64,000 bases of DNA from Cognatilysobacter terrigena (GTDB lineage: Bacteria > Pseudomonadota > Gammaproteobacteria > Xanthomonadales > Xanthomonadaceae), in assembly GCF_004361065.1 (NCBI RefSeq), contig NZ_SELT01000002.1:113714-177713 (forward strand), written 5' to 3'. The notes under the pieces are model-generated. The model ran no database searches and was not told where the DNA came from. It was given only the letters and a program-made list of their open reading frames with translations. A program made the translations under genes and the position numbers. Each line of letters starts with the position of its first letter. The first letter of the stretch is position 1. Positions 1 to 10,342 of the stretch are shown here, in pieces.

Positions 1-658
1 CCTGCAACGTGCGTTCGATCGTGCGTGCGCCCTGCAGCTCGGCGACGTTCGCGAAGTCCTGGATCTGGAAGATCGCGATCGCGTAGGGGCGCAGCGCGGA
101 GTCCGAGGCACCGGCGACTGCCGTGACGCGCGCCGCCGGCTCCAGCCGCACCGCGCGCTCGAGCTGGCGTTCGCGGCGCGTGGCTTCCATCAGGTTCATG
201 GTCAGGCGCGCGAGCGATTCCAGTGCCGCGCGCTGCGTGTCGTCGAGCGTGCGCGGCCGGTCGTCGATCACGCAGACGGTGCCGATCGCCGCGCCGCCGG
301 GCGTCACCAGCGGCATGCCGGCATAGAAGCGCATGTTGGGCTCGCCGGTGACCAGCGGGTTGTCGACGAAGCGTTCGTCATTCAGCGCATCGGGTACTTC
401 CATCAGGCGGTCGGGCTGGCGGATCGCGTGGTCGCAGAACGCGACTTCGCGCGGCGTCTCCGGCACCTGGAGACCGGTACGCGCCTTGAACCACTGGCGG
501 TCGCGGTCGATCAGGGAGATCAGCGCGATCGGCGCGTCGCAGAGCATCGACGCGAGGCGCGCGATGTCGTCGTAGGCGGCTTCGGGAAGGCTGTCGACGA
601 CGCGGTAGACGTCGAGTTCGCGCTGGCGTTGGACTTCGTTCGGCATGGGCAGGGGCAT
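1..658 (-). CDS. GAF-domain sensor protein, partial (C-terminus beyond window)
   Basis: This is the N-terminal 219 residues of a cytosolic signalling protein; the reading frame runs off the left edge without a stop. Residues about 20-160 form a GAF domain of the type with [10 protein letters not shown] and FCDHAI motifs. The remaining residues ([18 protein letters not shown] region) resemble the start of a GGDEF-like fold but without a DxLTGLPNR entry motif. It is a clear paralogue of the gene at 12980-14032, which has the same GAF plus a degenerate GGDEF. Two in-frame ATGs (658 and 646) are possible; neither has a good ribosome site, and 658 gives an N-terminus of the same length as the paralogue. 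Ligand and output are unknown. Confidence 0.8.
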   Translation of the reverse strand, partial: MPLPMPNEVQRQRELDVYRVVDSLPEAAYDDIARLASMLCDAPIALISLIDRDRQWFKARTGLQVPETPREVAFCDHAIRQPDRLMEVPDALNDERFVDNPLVTGEPNMRFYAGMPLVTPGGAAIGTVCVIDDRPRTLDDTQRAALESLARLTMNLMEATRRERQLERAVRLEPAARVTAVAGASDSALRPYAIAIFQIQDFANVAELQGARTIERTLQ

Positions 659-799
659 CAATCGATGGCGCGTACGGTACGACGGAATCGCGAACCGGTC
701 TTCTCAACAATGAACGAACGAGCAAACGGGCCGTTCGGATTCACGCGTCGCCGACCGGCCGCACGAAGGATGGAAACGTCCCCACCGACGTGTCCCGCC

Positions 800-2059
800 A
801 TGCGCCCCAAGCACGCCCTGCTGCCGATCGCTTCCGCCCTGTCCCTCGCCCTGGCCGCATGCACGGTCTCGCCGACGCCGTCCGATGACGCAAAGCCGGC
901 CGCGGCGCCCGCCACCGCGACAACGACGCCCGCGCCGGGTGCCGTCCCGGGCACCGCGCAGCCGCCGGGCATGCAGGACGGCCAGCCGGGCGCGCCGAAC
1001 GCGACGATGCCGGTCGCGCCGGGCACGGGCACCGCCGCGACGCCCGCGACGCCGCCGCCGGTGGTCGCCGCCGAGGCCGACGCCAAGCTCGCGAAGGACG
1101 ATCCGCTGCGCGCGCAGGTGCTGCTCGATCGCGCGTTCTTCGCGCCCGGCGAGATCGACGGCGCGAAGGGCAGCAACATGCAGCGCGCGGTCAAGGCGTT
1201 CCAGACCGCGCACGACATCAAGGCCAGCGGCACGCTCGACACGGCGACGTGGGACCTGCTCAACCAGGACACCGCGCCGATCCTCATCAACTACACGCTG
1301 ACCGCCGACGACCTCGCCGGCCCCTTCGCGAAGACGCCGAAGGAGCCGATGGAGATGGCGAAGCTCGACGCGCTGCCGTACGAGACCGCGCTCGAGAAGA
1401 TCGCCGAGAAGTTCCACATGGCGCCGGCGCTGCTGAAGAAGCTCAATCCGAACGTCGATTTCGCCGCGCTCGATGCCGCCAACTCGTCGACGACCTCGGG
1501 CAAGACCGACACGAAGACGGACGCCTCGAAGTCGGCGTCGACCGATTCGTCGAAGTCGACATCGACCACCGCGTCGACCAAGACCGCGCCCGCCGCCGGC
1601 ACCACGATCACCGTGCTCAACGTTGCGCCGGGTGAGCAGTTCCCCGCGCCGGCGAAGCTCGTGGTCGACAAGTCGGACTCCGCGCTGCTCATCGTCGATG
1701 CGAGCGACAAGACGCTGGCGTCGTTCCCCGTCACCACCGGCAGCAAGCAGTTCCCGCTGCCGATCGGCGACTGGAAGGTGACGGCGGTGCAGCAGAACCC
1801 GGTCTGGCATTACGACCCCAAGCTCATTGCCGGCAGCAAGAAGACCGACAAGGAAGCCGACGTGAAGCCGGGCCCGAACAATCCGGTGGGCATCGTCTGG
1901 ATCGGCCTGACCAAGGAGCACTACGGCATCCACGGCACGCCGCATCCGGATCGCATCGGCAAGAGCGAATCGAACGGCTGCATCCGCATGACGAACTGGG
2001 ACGTGCAGGCGCTGTCCAAGGTCGTCAAGGAAGGCATGCAGGTGACGATGCGCGAGTGA
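800..2059 (+). CDS. L,D-transpeptidase (YkuD) lipoprotein with peptidoglycan-binding domains
   Basis: Predicted periplasmic or outer-membrane-anchored enzyme that forms 3-3 peptidoglycan cross-links or attaches proteins to peptidoglycan. From ATG 800 the protein has 419 residues: a lipoprotein signal with lipobox LAAC (Cys21), a Pro/Ala/Thr-rich linker, a PG_binding_1 repeat at about 107-155, a LysM-like segment ([20 protein letters not shown]) at about 195-222, a Ser/Thr/Lys-rich linker and a YkuD catalytic domain from about 286. The active-site pattern has His378 in HGTPHP and Cys394 in SNGCIRM. The frame stays open upstream to 428, but only the 800 start puts the signal peptide at the N-terminus. 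Whether it cross-links or anchors cannot be told. Confidence 0.9.
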   Translation: MRPKHALLPIASALSLALAACTVSPTPSDDAKPAAAPATATTTPAPGAVPGTAQPPGMQDGQPGAPNATMPVAPGTGTAATPATPPPVVAAEADAKLAKDDPLRAQVLLDRAFFAPGEIDGAKGSNMQRAVKAFQTAHDIKASGTLDTATWDLLNQDTAPILINYTLTADDLAGPFAKTPKEPMEMAKLDALPYETALEKIAEKFHMAPALLKKLNPNVDFAALDAANSSTTSGKTDTKTDASKSASTDSSKSTSTTASTKTAPAAGTTITVLNVAPGEQFPAPAKLVVDKSDSALLIVDASDKTLASFPVTTGSKQFPLPIGDWKVTAVQQNPVWHYDPKLIAGSKKTDKEADVKPGPNNPVGIVWIGLTKEHYGIHGTPHPDRIGKSESNGCIRMTNWDVQALSKVVKEGMQVTMRE

Positions 2060-2092
2060 CGCATCGCGCGGCCCGCTCTCGCGGCGGGCCGC

Positions 2093-2392
2093 TCAGATCC
2101 GCTTGTAGTCGTCTTTCGTACCGCGCACGACGAGCCCGCGTTCGTCGTGCGCGATCACCGCATCCCACGGCACGACGAGCGCATCGGGTTCCTGCCAGCC
2201 GAGCCGCTCGAACAGGCCGAGCCGCCCACACAGCAGCACGTCGACGCCGCGGTCCTCCCACGTCGGTTCCGTTTCCGCGGCGCCGTTGCTGCGGATCTCG
2301 AACACGTGCCCGAGCCGGCTGCCGTCTTCCGCACGCACGCGCACGCGCTCGAGGTGCGTGAGACGGTTCAGCGCGAGGCGTTGCGTCGTCAT
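2093..2392 (-). CDS. Small PRC-barrel-like protein, last gene of NRAMP operon
   Basis: A 99-residue cytosolic protein with no signal peptide. The pattern RVRAEDGSRLGHVFEIRS, a central strand-rich part with CGRLGLFERLGW, and a closing VVPWDAVIAHD fit a PRC-barrel (photosynthetic reaction centre H subunit/RimM-like) fold. Its ATG overlaps the TGA of the preceding gene (ATGA at 2389-2392), so translation is probably coupled. It is the fourth gene of a run that contains an NRAMP-like transporter and a second PRC-barrel protein, which suggests a regulatory or scaffold role in metal transport; that role is inference. The fold call rests on pattern only. Confidence 0.65.
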   Translation of the reverse strand: MTTQRLALNRLTHLERVRVRAEDGSRLGHVFEIRSNGAAETEPTWEDRGVDVLLCGRLGLFERLGWQEPDALVVPWDAVIAHDERGLVVRGTKDDYKRI

Positions 2393-2769
2393 GCACCACC
2401 CCGTTCGCTGCCGGGAATCTTGCCGAGTTTGAGGCCGAGCTTGCGGTCGACGGTCGCGAGTCCGTACTGCGCGCGACGGCACTTCAGGCGAATGTGTTCG
2501 CCCACGCTCGATACTTCCGACCACGGCACCCGCACGCAGCGCGTCCCGACGATGTGCGGCAGCCAGCGCGCGAACATCGCCGGCAACCGCGGCATGAATG
2601 CGCCCGGCCCGATCAATAACGCGGTGATGCGCAGCGGTTCGCCGACGCCGCCTTCGATCTCGATGTCGTCCACCGAACCGCACATCCAGTCGTCGGCGTC
2701 GATCACCGCGTGGTCGAGCACCTGGCGGAACACGTCGATGTACGGCTCGCGCTCGAGTCCGTGCTTCAT
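2389..2769 (-). CDS. PRC-barrel domain protein, coupled to NRAMP-like transporter
   Basis: A 126-residue soluble protein. The order of strands is typical of a PRC barrel: VLDHAVIDADDWMCGSVDDIEI, PLRITALLIGPGAFMPRLP, then RVPWSEVSSVGEHIRLK near residue 90, followed by a basic tail. Its ATG overlaps the stop of the NRAMP-like gene and its own TGA overlaps the ATG of the next gene, so three genes are joined by ATGA overlaps. PRC barrels often act as small binding or assembly modules. Here the context points to interaction with the cytosolic face of the transporter, which is inference. Confidence 0.75.
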   Translation of the reverse strand: MKHGLEREPYIDVFRQVLDHAVIDADDWMCGSVDDIEIEGGVGEPLRITALLIGPGAFMPRLPAMFARWLPHIVGTRCVRVPWSEVSSVGEHIRLKCRRAQYGLATVDRKLGLKLGKIPGSERGGA

Positions 2770-4001
2770 GCCTGGCCTCCATGCGTCATGACCAGGAGCG
2801 GGATGGCGGCGACGGCCGCGACACACACGATCACGAAGAACGCCCAGCCCAGCGTGTTGGACAGCCAGCCGTTGCGGTAGACGCCCATCGTGTCGGGATC
2901 GCGCGAGATCGCCATCATCGGGAAATAGGTGAGCGGCAGGATCACCACCGAGAAGACGATCGAATACTCGACCACCTGGATCGGATCGACGCCGGTCAGC
3001 ACGATCGCCGTCGCGGCGACGAACACCACCAGCCACGCGAGCGCGAACCGCGGTGCGCCGCGTGCGGTGCGGTACTTGCCCCAGGTCCAGCCGAAGAACT
3101 GCGCGATGTTGTAGGCCGACGACATCGCCGTCTCGATGCCCGCGCCGGCAAACGCGAAGAACATGCCGCCGACCGCCAGCCACAACCCGGCGCGACCGAG
3201 CACGCTCGCCGCACCGAACGCCGCGGTGCCGGGCAACGACGGGTCGATGTGCGCATCGCCGAAATACATCTTGCCCATGATCAGCAGCGACGCCGACAGC
3301 AGCGAGCCGAGCGCGAAGCCCACGATCACGATGAAGCGGTTGAGCCGGATGTAGCGCGGCGTCCAGTGATCCTCAACCACGCCCGACGCATAGAAGTACG
3401 TCTCGTACGGCAGCATCACCGAACTGAAGAGCGATACGGCGTAGTAGGCGTAGAGCAGTTTGCGATCGGGCGGCAGTGACGGGATGTTCGGCACCAGCCC
3501 CTGCGCGACCTGCGACCAGTCCGGATGCAGCTTCCACGCGGCGACGAGGAACACGGTCATCATCAGGCCGAACAGGCCGAACACGCGTTCGATGGTTTCG
3601 AACTTCAGGAACCACACGACGAGCACGAGGAACGCGAACGCGAGCAGCAGCAACGGCCGGTACGGCCAACCTGAGAGCAGGTTCCACACCAGCGCGATCG
3701 CGCCGATCTCCGCGGCGGTGGTGAGCAGGCAGACCAGCGTCGCCGACACCAGCGTGAGCAGGCCGAGGCGGATGCCCGCGCGTTCGCGGATCACGTTGAA
3801 CACGCCTTGCCCGCGCACCGCGGCGATGCGCCCCGCGATCTCGCCGTAGACCATGATGCCGACGGTGCCGAGCGCGACGATCCACAGCAGCGAATAGCTG
3901 AACTTGCTGCCGGCGTTGAGCATGAAGGTGAGTTCGCCGATCTCGACGAAGCCGCCCATCGCGGTCAGCACGCCGAGGAAGAGCTCGAGGAACATCGCCA
4001 T
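2766..4001 (-). CDS. NRAMP-family (SLC11-like) transporter with altered metal-binding motifs
   Basis: A polytopic inner-membrane protein of 411 residues with about 11 hydrophobic segments. The region after the first half-helix (LNAGSKFSYSLLWIVALG) and the TM6 region align with NRAMP divalent-metal transporters. The key TM1 motif, normally DPGN, reads EIGE (residues 20-23), and the TM6 Met-Pro-His motif reads MLPYE (196-200). Canonical Mn/Fe coordination is therefore unlikely to be conserved, and the substrate may be another cation such as Mg. The gene follows the 149-residue anchored protein with a 3-nt gap and overlaps the downstream PRC-barrel gene by ATGA. First ATG at 4001 chosen; a second Met lies two codons later. 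Confidence 0.8.
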   Translation of the reverse strand: MAMFLELFLGVLTAMGGFVEIGELTFMLNAGSKFSYSLLWIVALGTVGIMVYGEIAGRIAAVRGQGVFNVIRERAGIRLGLLTLVSATLVCLLTTAAEIGAIALVWNLLSGWPYRPLLLLAFAFLVLVVWFLKFETIERVFGLFGLMMTVFLVAAWKLHPDWSQVAQGLVPNIPSLPPDRKLLYAYYAVSLFSSVMLPYETYFYASGVVEDHWTPRYIRLNRFIVIVGFALGSLLSASLLIMGKMYFGDAHIDPSLPGTAAFGAASVLGRAGLWLAVGGMFFAFAGAGIETAMSSAYNIAQFFGWTWGKYRTARGAPRFALAWLVVFVAATAIVLTGVDPIQVVEYSIVFSVVILPLTYFPMMAISRDPDTMGVYRNGWLSNTLGWAFFVIVCVAAVAAIPLLVMTHGGQA

Positions 4002-4004
4002 CGT

Positions 4005-4454
4005 TCAGTCGCCCGGCTTGATGCGATGGTCGAGCGCATCGAGCGACGCGGCGAGCGCGGCGAAGTTCGACGGCGTGGACGACGCCGGATCGCGCACCAG
4101 CCGATCCAGCCGCGCCTGCAGCGACTCGGCCAGCGACAGCGCCTCGCGCCGCATCGGCTCGCGGCTGGCGACGGCGGGCTTCGCGGCGAGCTTGTCGTGC
4201 GTCCGCTCGACCGCATGGCCGAGCTGCTGCGCGTGGTGGCGCACGAATGCAGGGGCGAGATGGTCGTCCGTGGCCTGCTCGAGCAGCAGCTGCGCTTCCG
4301 CCGCGTTCGAATGCAGTTCGCCGACCGGGATCGACAGCGTGTCGGCGTCGAACGGTCGGTGCAGGCGCACGACCAGCACCGCGACGATCGCCGCGACGCT
4401 GCCAATCAGCGCGATGGCCTGCGCCCACGCGAGGCGACGGGACGTGTTGTGCAC
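4005..4454 (-). CDS. Membrane-anchored helical protein of unknown function, first gene of NRAMP operon
   Basis: A 149-residue protein starting at GTG 4454, chosen because AGGAGG lies 8 nt upstream. Residues about 8-29 form one hydrophobic segment (IALIGSVAAIVAVLVVRL). The rest is a predicted mostly helical, Ala/Leu/His-rich domain, probably periplasmic if the single helix is a signal anchor. No family recognised. Position immediately before the NRAMP-like gene with a 3-nt gap makes co-expression very likely. Several His and Asp residues (DDHLAPAFVRHHAQQLGH) might bind metal, but this is only suggestive. Confidence 0.6.
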   Translation of the reverse strand: MHNTSRRLAWAQAIALIGSVAAIVAVLVVRLHRPFDADTLSIPVGELHSNAAEAQLLLEQATDDHLAPAFVRHHAQQLGHAVERTHDKLAAKPAVASREPMRREALSLAESLQARLDRLVRDPASSTPSNFAALAASLDALDHRIKPGD

Positions 4455-4534
4455 CGGCGGGTCCTCCTGCGCGCCGACGGTAGGCAAGCGGCAGTGAAGG
4501 CAGCGGTAGGGCACGGCGCCACGGCCGGTCGCCG

Positions 4535-4545
4535 CTAGACTGTCG
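4535..4545 (+). promoter_or_regulatory. CTAGACTGTCG element, probable -10 region of acid phosphatase gene
   Basis: CTAGACTGTCG starts 33 bp before the ATG at 4568. The identical 11-mer occurs 32 bp before the GTG of the rsmC-like gene (18264). No convincing -35 hexamer is visible. The call rests on recurrence at a fixed distance from starts. Confidence 0.5.
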
Positions 4546-4567
4546 GCCCGCGTTTCCGGTCGACCCC

Positions 4568-5464
4568 ATGCGCCTTTCGCTTGCCCCGCTGTGCCTCGCC
4601 CTCGTCCTCGCCGGCTGCCAACGCGAGGCCGTCCGCGCCGATGCGCCCACGGCCGATACACCGGTCGCGGCGCCTGCGCCTGCCGCCACCGTCCCCGCCG
4701 ACGACAACCTCAACGCCGTGCTGTGGATGCAGACGGCCGTGGAGTACCGCGCCAATTCGCTGCAGACCTACCGCGCCGCGATCGCGCAGCTCGACCGCGC
4801 GCTCAAGGACAAGAGCTGGGACGCGCTGGATCCCGTCGAGCGCGGCAATCCCGCGCGCGGCCTGCCGCCGGCGGTGATCTTCGACGTCGACGAGACGGTG
4901 CTCGACAACTCGCCGTACCAGGCGCGCCTCGTGCAGTCGGGTGGCGAATACAACGAAGCGCTGTGGGCGGCGTGGGTGAACGAGCGCAAGGCGACGGCGA
5001 TCCCGGGCGTGCTCGAGTTCGCGAAGGCCGCGCAGGCGCGCGGCGTCGAGTTGTTCTTCATCTCCAACCGTGCGGTCGACCTCAAGCCCGCGACGATCGA
5101 CAACCTGCGCAGCGTTGGCCTGAACGTGAAGGACGATGCGTTCCTCGGCCTCGGCACCGTCGTGCCCGAGTGCGAACAGGACGGCAGCGACAAGAACTGC
5201 CGTCGCCAGCTCATCGGCCGCAAGTACCGCGTGCTGATGCAGTTCGGCGACCAGCTCGGCGATTTCGTGCAGGTCGCACCGAACACGCCCGGCAACCGCG
5301 ACGCGATCTACGACGCGCACCGCGACTGGTTCGGCCAGCGCTGGTGGGTGCTGTCGAATCCGAGCTACGGTTCTTGGGAGCCGGCGCTGTTCGACAACAA
5401 CTACCGGGCGCCGCGCGACGCACGTCGTGCCGCCAAGCGCGAGGCGCTGCGCGTCGCGCACTGA
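4568..5464 (+). CDS. HAD-superfamily acid phosphatase lipoprotein, e(P4)/5'-nucleotidase type
   Basis: A 298-residue lipoprotein. Signal peptide with lipobox LAGC (Cys17), low-complexity Ala/Pro linker, then a HAD subfamily IIIB phosphatase domain from about residue 45. Motif I is VIFDVDETVLDNS (nucleophile and acid/base Asp); the FISNRA segment supplies the motif II Ser; a late Asp region (FGDQLGDF) supplies motif III/IV acids. Family members are outer-membrane phosphomonoesterases that dephosphorylate nucleotides such as NMN so that the nucleoside can be imported. It stands alone, divergent from the NRAMP operon, and ends at a strong terminator. Confidence 0.9.
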   Translation: MRLSLAPLCLALVLAGCQREAVRADAPTADTPVAAPAPAATVPADDNLNAVLWMQTAVEYRANSLQTYRAAIAQLDRALKDKSWDALDPVERGNPARGLPPAVIFDVDETVLDNSPYQARLVQSGGEYNEALWAAWVNERKATAIPGVLEFAKAAQARGVELFFISNRAVDLKPATIDNLRSVGLNVKDDAFLGLGTVVPECEQDGSDKNCRRQLIGRKYRVLMQFGDQLGDFVQVAPNTPGNRDAIYDAHRDWFGQRWWVLSNPSYGSWEPALFDNNYRAPRDARRAAKREALRVAH

Positions 5465-5488
5465 CCGACGCGACTGTCGCGCAACGAA

Positions 5489-5520
5489 AAGACAGCGCAG
5501 GTGCGAGCCTGCGCTGTCTT
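5489..5520. terminator. Bidirectional intrinsic terminator between convergent genes
   Basis: Perfect 13-bp stem (AAGACAGCGCAGG, loop TGCGAG, complementary arm) with A-rich sequence on the left and TTCGTTT on the right, so it can end transcripts from both the phosphatase gene and the opposite KGG gene. Confidence 0.85.
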
Positions 5521-5541
5521 CGTTTGGACCGGCGTTATCGC

Positions 5542-5817
5542 TTAGCGGCTGCCGCCGCGACCGCCCTGGTTCCCGCCCTGATTGCCGCCGCCGTGGCTGG
5601 CTTCGCCGCCCTTGCGGCCCGCCTCGCGCGCTTCCTGCGACGTGAATTCATGCGCATTGCCGCTGCGATGCGCGGCCTTGCCGCCTTCCGACGCGATCTC
5701 GCGCTGCTGCTCGCGATCCATCGATGCGAAGCCACGACCGCTACCCTGGTTGTTGTTACCACCCTGGTTGCCGCCGCGGTTGCCACCCTGATTGTTGTCG
5801 CCCTGGTTGTTCGCCAT
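5542..5817 (-). CDS. KGG-repeat stress-induced protein (YciG/Con-10-like)
   Basis: A 91-residue hydrophilic protein. Residues 1-28 are almost only Asn, Gln and Gly. Two KGG-type motifs follow: REIASEGGKAAH and AREAGRKGGEAS, with a Gly/Gln-rich tail. This matches the bacterial KGG family, small general-stress or desiccation-associated proteins. ATG 5817 has GGAGAGGAG about 8 nt upstream. An in-frame extension to 5856 exists but would lack a ribosome site. Function of the family is not settled. Confidence 0.85.
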   Translation of the reverse strand: MANNQGDNNQGGNRGGNQGGNNNQGSGRGFASMDREQQREIASEGGKAAHRSGNAHEFTSQEAREAGRKGGEASHGGGNQGGNQGGRGGSR

Positions 5818-6055
5818 CGTTCGACTCCTCTCCACACGTAGTGATAGGTGATGCATTGCGGGCGTTTCGATGCCCGCGTGCAGTGTTGGCGTCGCGACGT
5901 AAGTTCCACGGCATCCGCATGTCGACGACGGTTAACGCCGTTCACGACTGCGAGCTGTTACGCGCGCACGTGTCGCAGCGCGCGATGCAATCGGCCTGGA
6001 TGAATGCGACGATGCGTTCGCCCGCTCCAGCGACGAGCGCGACGAGATCGCAACG

Positions 6056-6652
6056 ATGACGACCACGGATCCGCGCGTAGACGCGTATATCGCGAACGCC
6101 GCGGCGTTCGCGCGGCCACTTCTCGAACGCCTGCGTCGCGACGTGCACGCCGCCTGCGCGGATCTCGATGAATCGATCCGCTGGGGCCGACCCGTGTTCA
6201 TGCATCGCGGTCGACTCATCGCCGGTATGGCCGCGTTCAAACAACACGCGAGCTTCGGCTACTGGCGCGCGAGCGAAGTCACCGGCGACGCGCGCAACGA
6301 CGGCATGGGCCAGTTCGGTCGCCTGAAGACACTCGACGACCTGCCGTCGCCGGCCGACATCGCGGAACAGGTACGACGCGCCGTCGAGCTGGTCGATACC
6401 GATGCGCCGCGGCCCGCCAAACCGCGTACCGCGCGGCCGCCGCTGGAGATGCCGGATGTGATGCGCATCGCACTCGACGCGCATCCCGCCGCCAAGGCCA
6501 CCTTCGAGGCATTCCCGCCGAGCCAGCGGCGCGACTACGTGGAGTGGATCGTCGAGGCCAAGCGCGACGACACCCGAGAGCGTCGGCTCGCACAGGCGCT
6601 GGAATGGCTGGCCGAGGGCAAGCCGCGCAACTGGAAGCACATGGGCCGCTGA
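6056..6652 (+). CDS. YdeI/OmpD-associated (DUF1801-type) protein
   Basis: A 198-residue cytosolic protein. The N-terminal half (about 5-115) has the DUF1801 fold pattern with IRWGRPVF and a FKQHASFGYW strand; the C-terminal part (about 140-198) has the YdeI helix pair with FPPSQRRDYVEWI and ending WLAEGKPRNWK. Members are common in soil bacteria; the biochemical role is unknown, and links to peptide or stress resistance are weak. It appears monocistronic; the 238 bp upstream (5818-6055) hold no other recognisable feature. Confidence 0.8.
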   Translation: MTTTDPRVDAYIANAAAFARPLLERLRRDVHAACADLDESIRWGRPVFMHRGRLIAGMAAFKQHASFGYWRASEVTGDARNDGMGQFGRLKTLDDLPSPADIAEQVRRAVELVDTDAPRPAKPRTARPPLEMPDVMRIALDAHPAAKATFEAFPPSQRRDYVEWIVEAKRDDTRERRLAQALEWLAEGKPRNWKHMGR

Positions 6653-6857
6653 AGGCGGCCGCAGGCCGGCCGTTAAGGAACAGGGCGACCCAGCGGTCGT
6701 CGCACGGGTCGTCGGGCCCGTGGTCGTTTTTGCGGGGCCTGCCGATGCGTGAGCACACGACGTCGGCCGCGGTGGCATCGCCGGCCGGCGCTCCAGCGGA
6801 GTCCACCACGCGCGCGTGCGCGTGGGTGTCCGCGCGTGCGCATTCGCGGGGGTGCGG

Positions 6858-8468
<1,611 letters not shown>

Positions 8469-8490
8469 CGCCGAGACGCCCGCGACTGCG

Positions 8491-8506
8491 CTACGGTGCC
8501 GCGTCC
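8491..8506 (+). promoter_or_regulatory. CTACGGTGCCGC element before quinone oxidoreductase gene
   Basis: CTACGGTGCCGCGTCC begins 33 bp before ATG 8524, matching the recurrent start-linked element found elsewhere in this window. Probable -10 region. Confidence 0.45.
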
Positions 8507-8523
8507 CCGAACGCGAGCCGCGC

Positions 8524-9504
8524 ATGAGCCTGCCCGCCACCATGACCGCCATCGCCGTGCGCGACGGCGCCGGCCCCGCCGACGCGCTGCACGCGGTGAT
8601 CGCCGACCGCCCCGAACCCGGCCCGGGCCAACTGCTCGTGCGCGTGCGCGCTGCGGGCGTGAACCGGCCCGACATCCTGCAACGCGAAGGCCGCTACCCG
8701 CCGCCGTCTGGTGCGCCGTCGACGCTCGGCCTGGAAATCGCCGGCGAAGTGGTGCGCGGTGCAGGTCGATGGAAGGAAGGCGATCGCGTCTGCGCGCTGC
8801 TCGGCGGTGGCGGATACGCCGAATACGCGGTGGTCGACGCACGCCATGCGCTGCCGATCCCGGGCGACCTCGATTTCGTGCACGCCGCCGCCATTCCGGA
8901 AACCGCATTCACCGTCTACGCCAACGTGTTCGAACACGGCGCATTGAAGCCGGCTGAGACGCTGCTGGTGCACGGCGCGACGTCGGGCATCGGCGTGATG
9001 GCGATCCGCATGGCGAAGGCCGCGGGTGCGCGCGTGATCGCCACCGCGCGCGGCGCGGACAAGGCCGCCGCGGCGCGCGAAGTGGGTGCGGACGTCGCGG
9101 TCGACACCACGAACGAGGATTTCGGTGCGATCGCGAAGGCGCACGGCGGCATCGATGTCGCGCTCGACATGGTCGGCGCGCCGTATTTCGCGAAGACGCT
9201 GGACGCGCTGAATACCGGCGGCCGGATCGTCTACATCGCCTCGCAGGGCGGCGACATGCTCGAGGTGCCGGTCTGGGCGCTGATGCGCAAGCGCGCAGTG
9301 CTCACCGGTTCGACGCTGCGGCCGCGCGACGCCGACGAGAAGGCACGCCTGGCCGGCGAAGTCGAACGCGTGGTCTGGCCGTGGATCGAATCAGGCCGCG
9401 TGCGCGTCGTCGTCGATCGCACCTTTCCGCTCGCCGAAGCGGCACAGGCGCATGCGTGGCTGGAGTCGGGCCGGCATACCGGCAAGATCGTGCTGGTGAC
9501 GTAG
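8524..9504 (+). CDS. NAD(P)H quinone oxidoreductase, zinc-independent MDR family (QOR/PIG3 type)
   Basis: A 326-residue cytosolic medium-chain dehydrogenase/reductase. The N-terminal GroES-like domain (NRPDILQREGRYPPP) lacks catalytic zinc ligands; the Rossmann domain carries LLVHGATSGIGVMAIRMAK at about residues 148-166 in place of the usual AxxGxxG motif, followed by ARVIATARG, which suggests NADPH preference. The family reduces quinones or related enones. ATG 8524 lies 33 bp after a promoter-like element; an in-frame extension far upstream overlaps the cyclase gene and was rejected. Ends two bases before the convergent MOSC gene. Confidence 0.9.
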   Translation: MSLPATMTAIAVRDGAGPADALHAVIADRPEPGPGQLLVRVRAAGVNRPDILQREGRYPPPSGAPSTLGLEIAGEVVRGAGRWKEGDRVCALLGGGGYAEYAVVDARHALPIPGDLDFVHAAAIPETAFTVYANVFEHGALKPAETLLVHGATSGIGVMAIRMAKAAGARVIATARGADKAAAAREVGADVAVDTTNEDFGAIAKAHGGIDVALDMVGAPYFAKTLDALNTGGRIVYIASQGGDMLEVPVWALMRKRAVLTGSTLRPRDADEKARLAGEVERVVWPWIESGRVRVVVDRTFPLAEAAQAHAWLESGRHTGKIVLVT

Positions 9505-9506
9505 CT

Positions 9507-10304
9507 TCAGTCGAGCACGACCACCGCGTCGCCGCGCGCGATGCGGCCCGCGCGGCGTGGAATGAGGTTCATGCCGAACGTCACGCCCTTCGGCGTGCGC
9601 CGATACGTCAACAGTGTGCGCAGCGGTTCGCCGGCGGGATCGCGCGTCATCGTCGCCGGATCGATCGTGGTGAACACGCAGCGCGTGCAGGCTTTCACCG
9701 CATCGAATTCGACGTCGCCGACGCGCACGCGCCGCCAGCCGTCTTCTGCGTTCGGTGCCGTGCCCGCGACGACGATGTTCGGCCGGAACCGCGCCATTGG
9801 CACGGGCGACGCGAGCCGCGAATTGAGCTCGTCCAGCGCCGACTGCGTGATGACGAGCAGCGGGTAGCCGTCGGCGAAACTCACTTCGTCGTCCGGTTGC
9901 CCGTATGTCGTGTCGACGGGTCGATGCACCGTGGCGTCCATGTGCACGAGGCGCGCGGTCAGGCCGAGGTACTGCGTCAGCCATGTCGCGGCGGCATCGC
10001 CGGCGTCGATGGCGAGTACGGTGTCGTCCCAGATGACGACCTCGCGGCGTGGGGCACTGCTGGCCGGTGCGTCGACGTGCAATCCCGGCATCCCGTTCGC
10101 ACTCAGCGCGATGCCGTGTCCGTTGGGCAGGGCGCGAATGCCGACCAGATGCGGATGCTGGCGCGCCGTGAGGAACCGTCCGTTCGCATCGACCGCCATC
10201 CAGCGTCGATCCCCGATCGGGCCGCGTGACGTGACGTCGAGCGTTTCGGCATCGAGCGGTGCGCACGACTTCAGCGGATACAGGTGCAGCGAGGCGACAT
10301 GCAT
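9507..10304 (-). CDS. MOSC-domain protein (YcbX/mARC type)
   Basis: A 265-residue protein with the N-terminal MOSC_N beta barrel (HLYPLKSC, GDRRWMAVDANGRFLTARQ) at about 1-115 and the MOSC domain to the end. FRPNIVV and the molybdenum-ligand Cys in VKACTRCVFTTID are present. Homologues reduce N-hydroxylated bases and other N-oxygenated compounds with molybdenum cofactor. Unlike E. coli YcbX there is no C-terminal 2Fe-2S ferredoxin domain, so a separate reductase would be needed. A GATAATGGCGGCCC element (10320-10333) about 30 bp upstream of the ATG is a likely promoter. Confidence 0.9.
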   Translation of the reverse strand: MHVASLHLYPLKSCAPLDAETLDVTSRGPIGDRRWMAVDANGRFLTARQHPHLVGIRALPNGHGIALSANGMPGLHVDAPASSAPRREVVIWDDTVLAIDAGDAAATWLTQYLGLTARLVHMDATVHRPVDTTYGQPDDEVSFADGYPLLVITQSALDELNSRLASPVPMARFRPNIVVAGTAPNAEDGWRRVRVGDVEFDAVKACTRCVFTTIDPATMTRDPAGEPLRTLLTYRRTPKGVTFGMNLIPRRAGRIARGDAVVVLD

Positions 10305-10319
10305 CGGGCGGCTCCGGTC

Positions 10320-10333
10320 GGGCCGCCATTATC
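10320..10333 (-). promoter_or_regulatory. GATAATGGCGGCCC, probable -10 region of MOSC gene
   Basis: GATAAT is one base from the TATAAT consensus and lies about 29 bp before the ATG at 10304; it is followed by the same GC-rich stretch as other start-linked elements in the window. Confidence 0.5.
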
Positions 10334-10342
10334 ACCGCGCGA

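Noticed and set aside
428..799. N-terminal extension of the L,D-transpeptidase
   Set aside because: The lipoprotein signal peptide begins at ATG 800; the extension is antisense to the GAF gene.
704..1945. Long minus-strand frame opposite the L,D-transpeptidase gene
   Set aside because: Almost only Arg, Gly and Val by shadow of the Ala/Thr-rich plus-strand frame; no domain.
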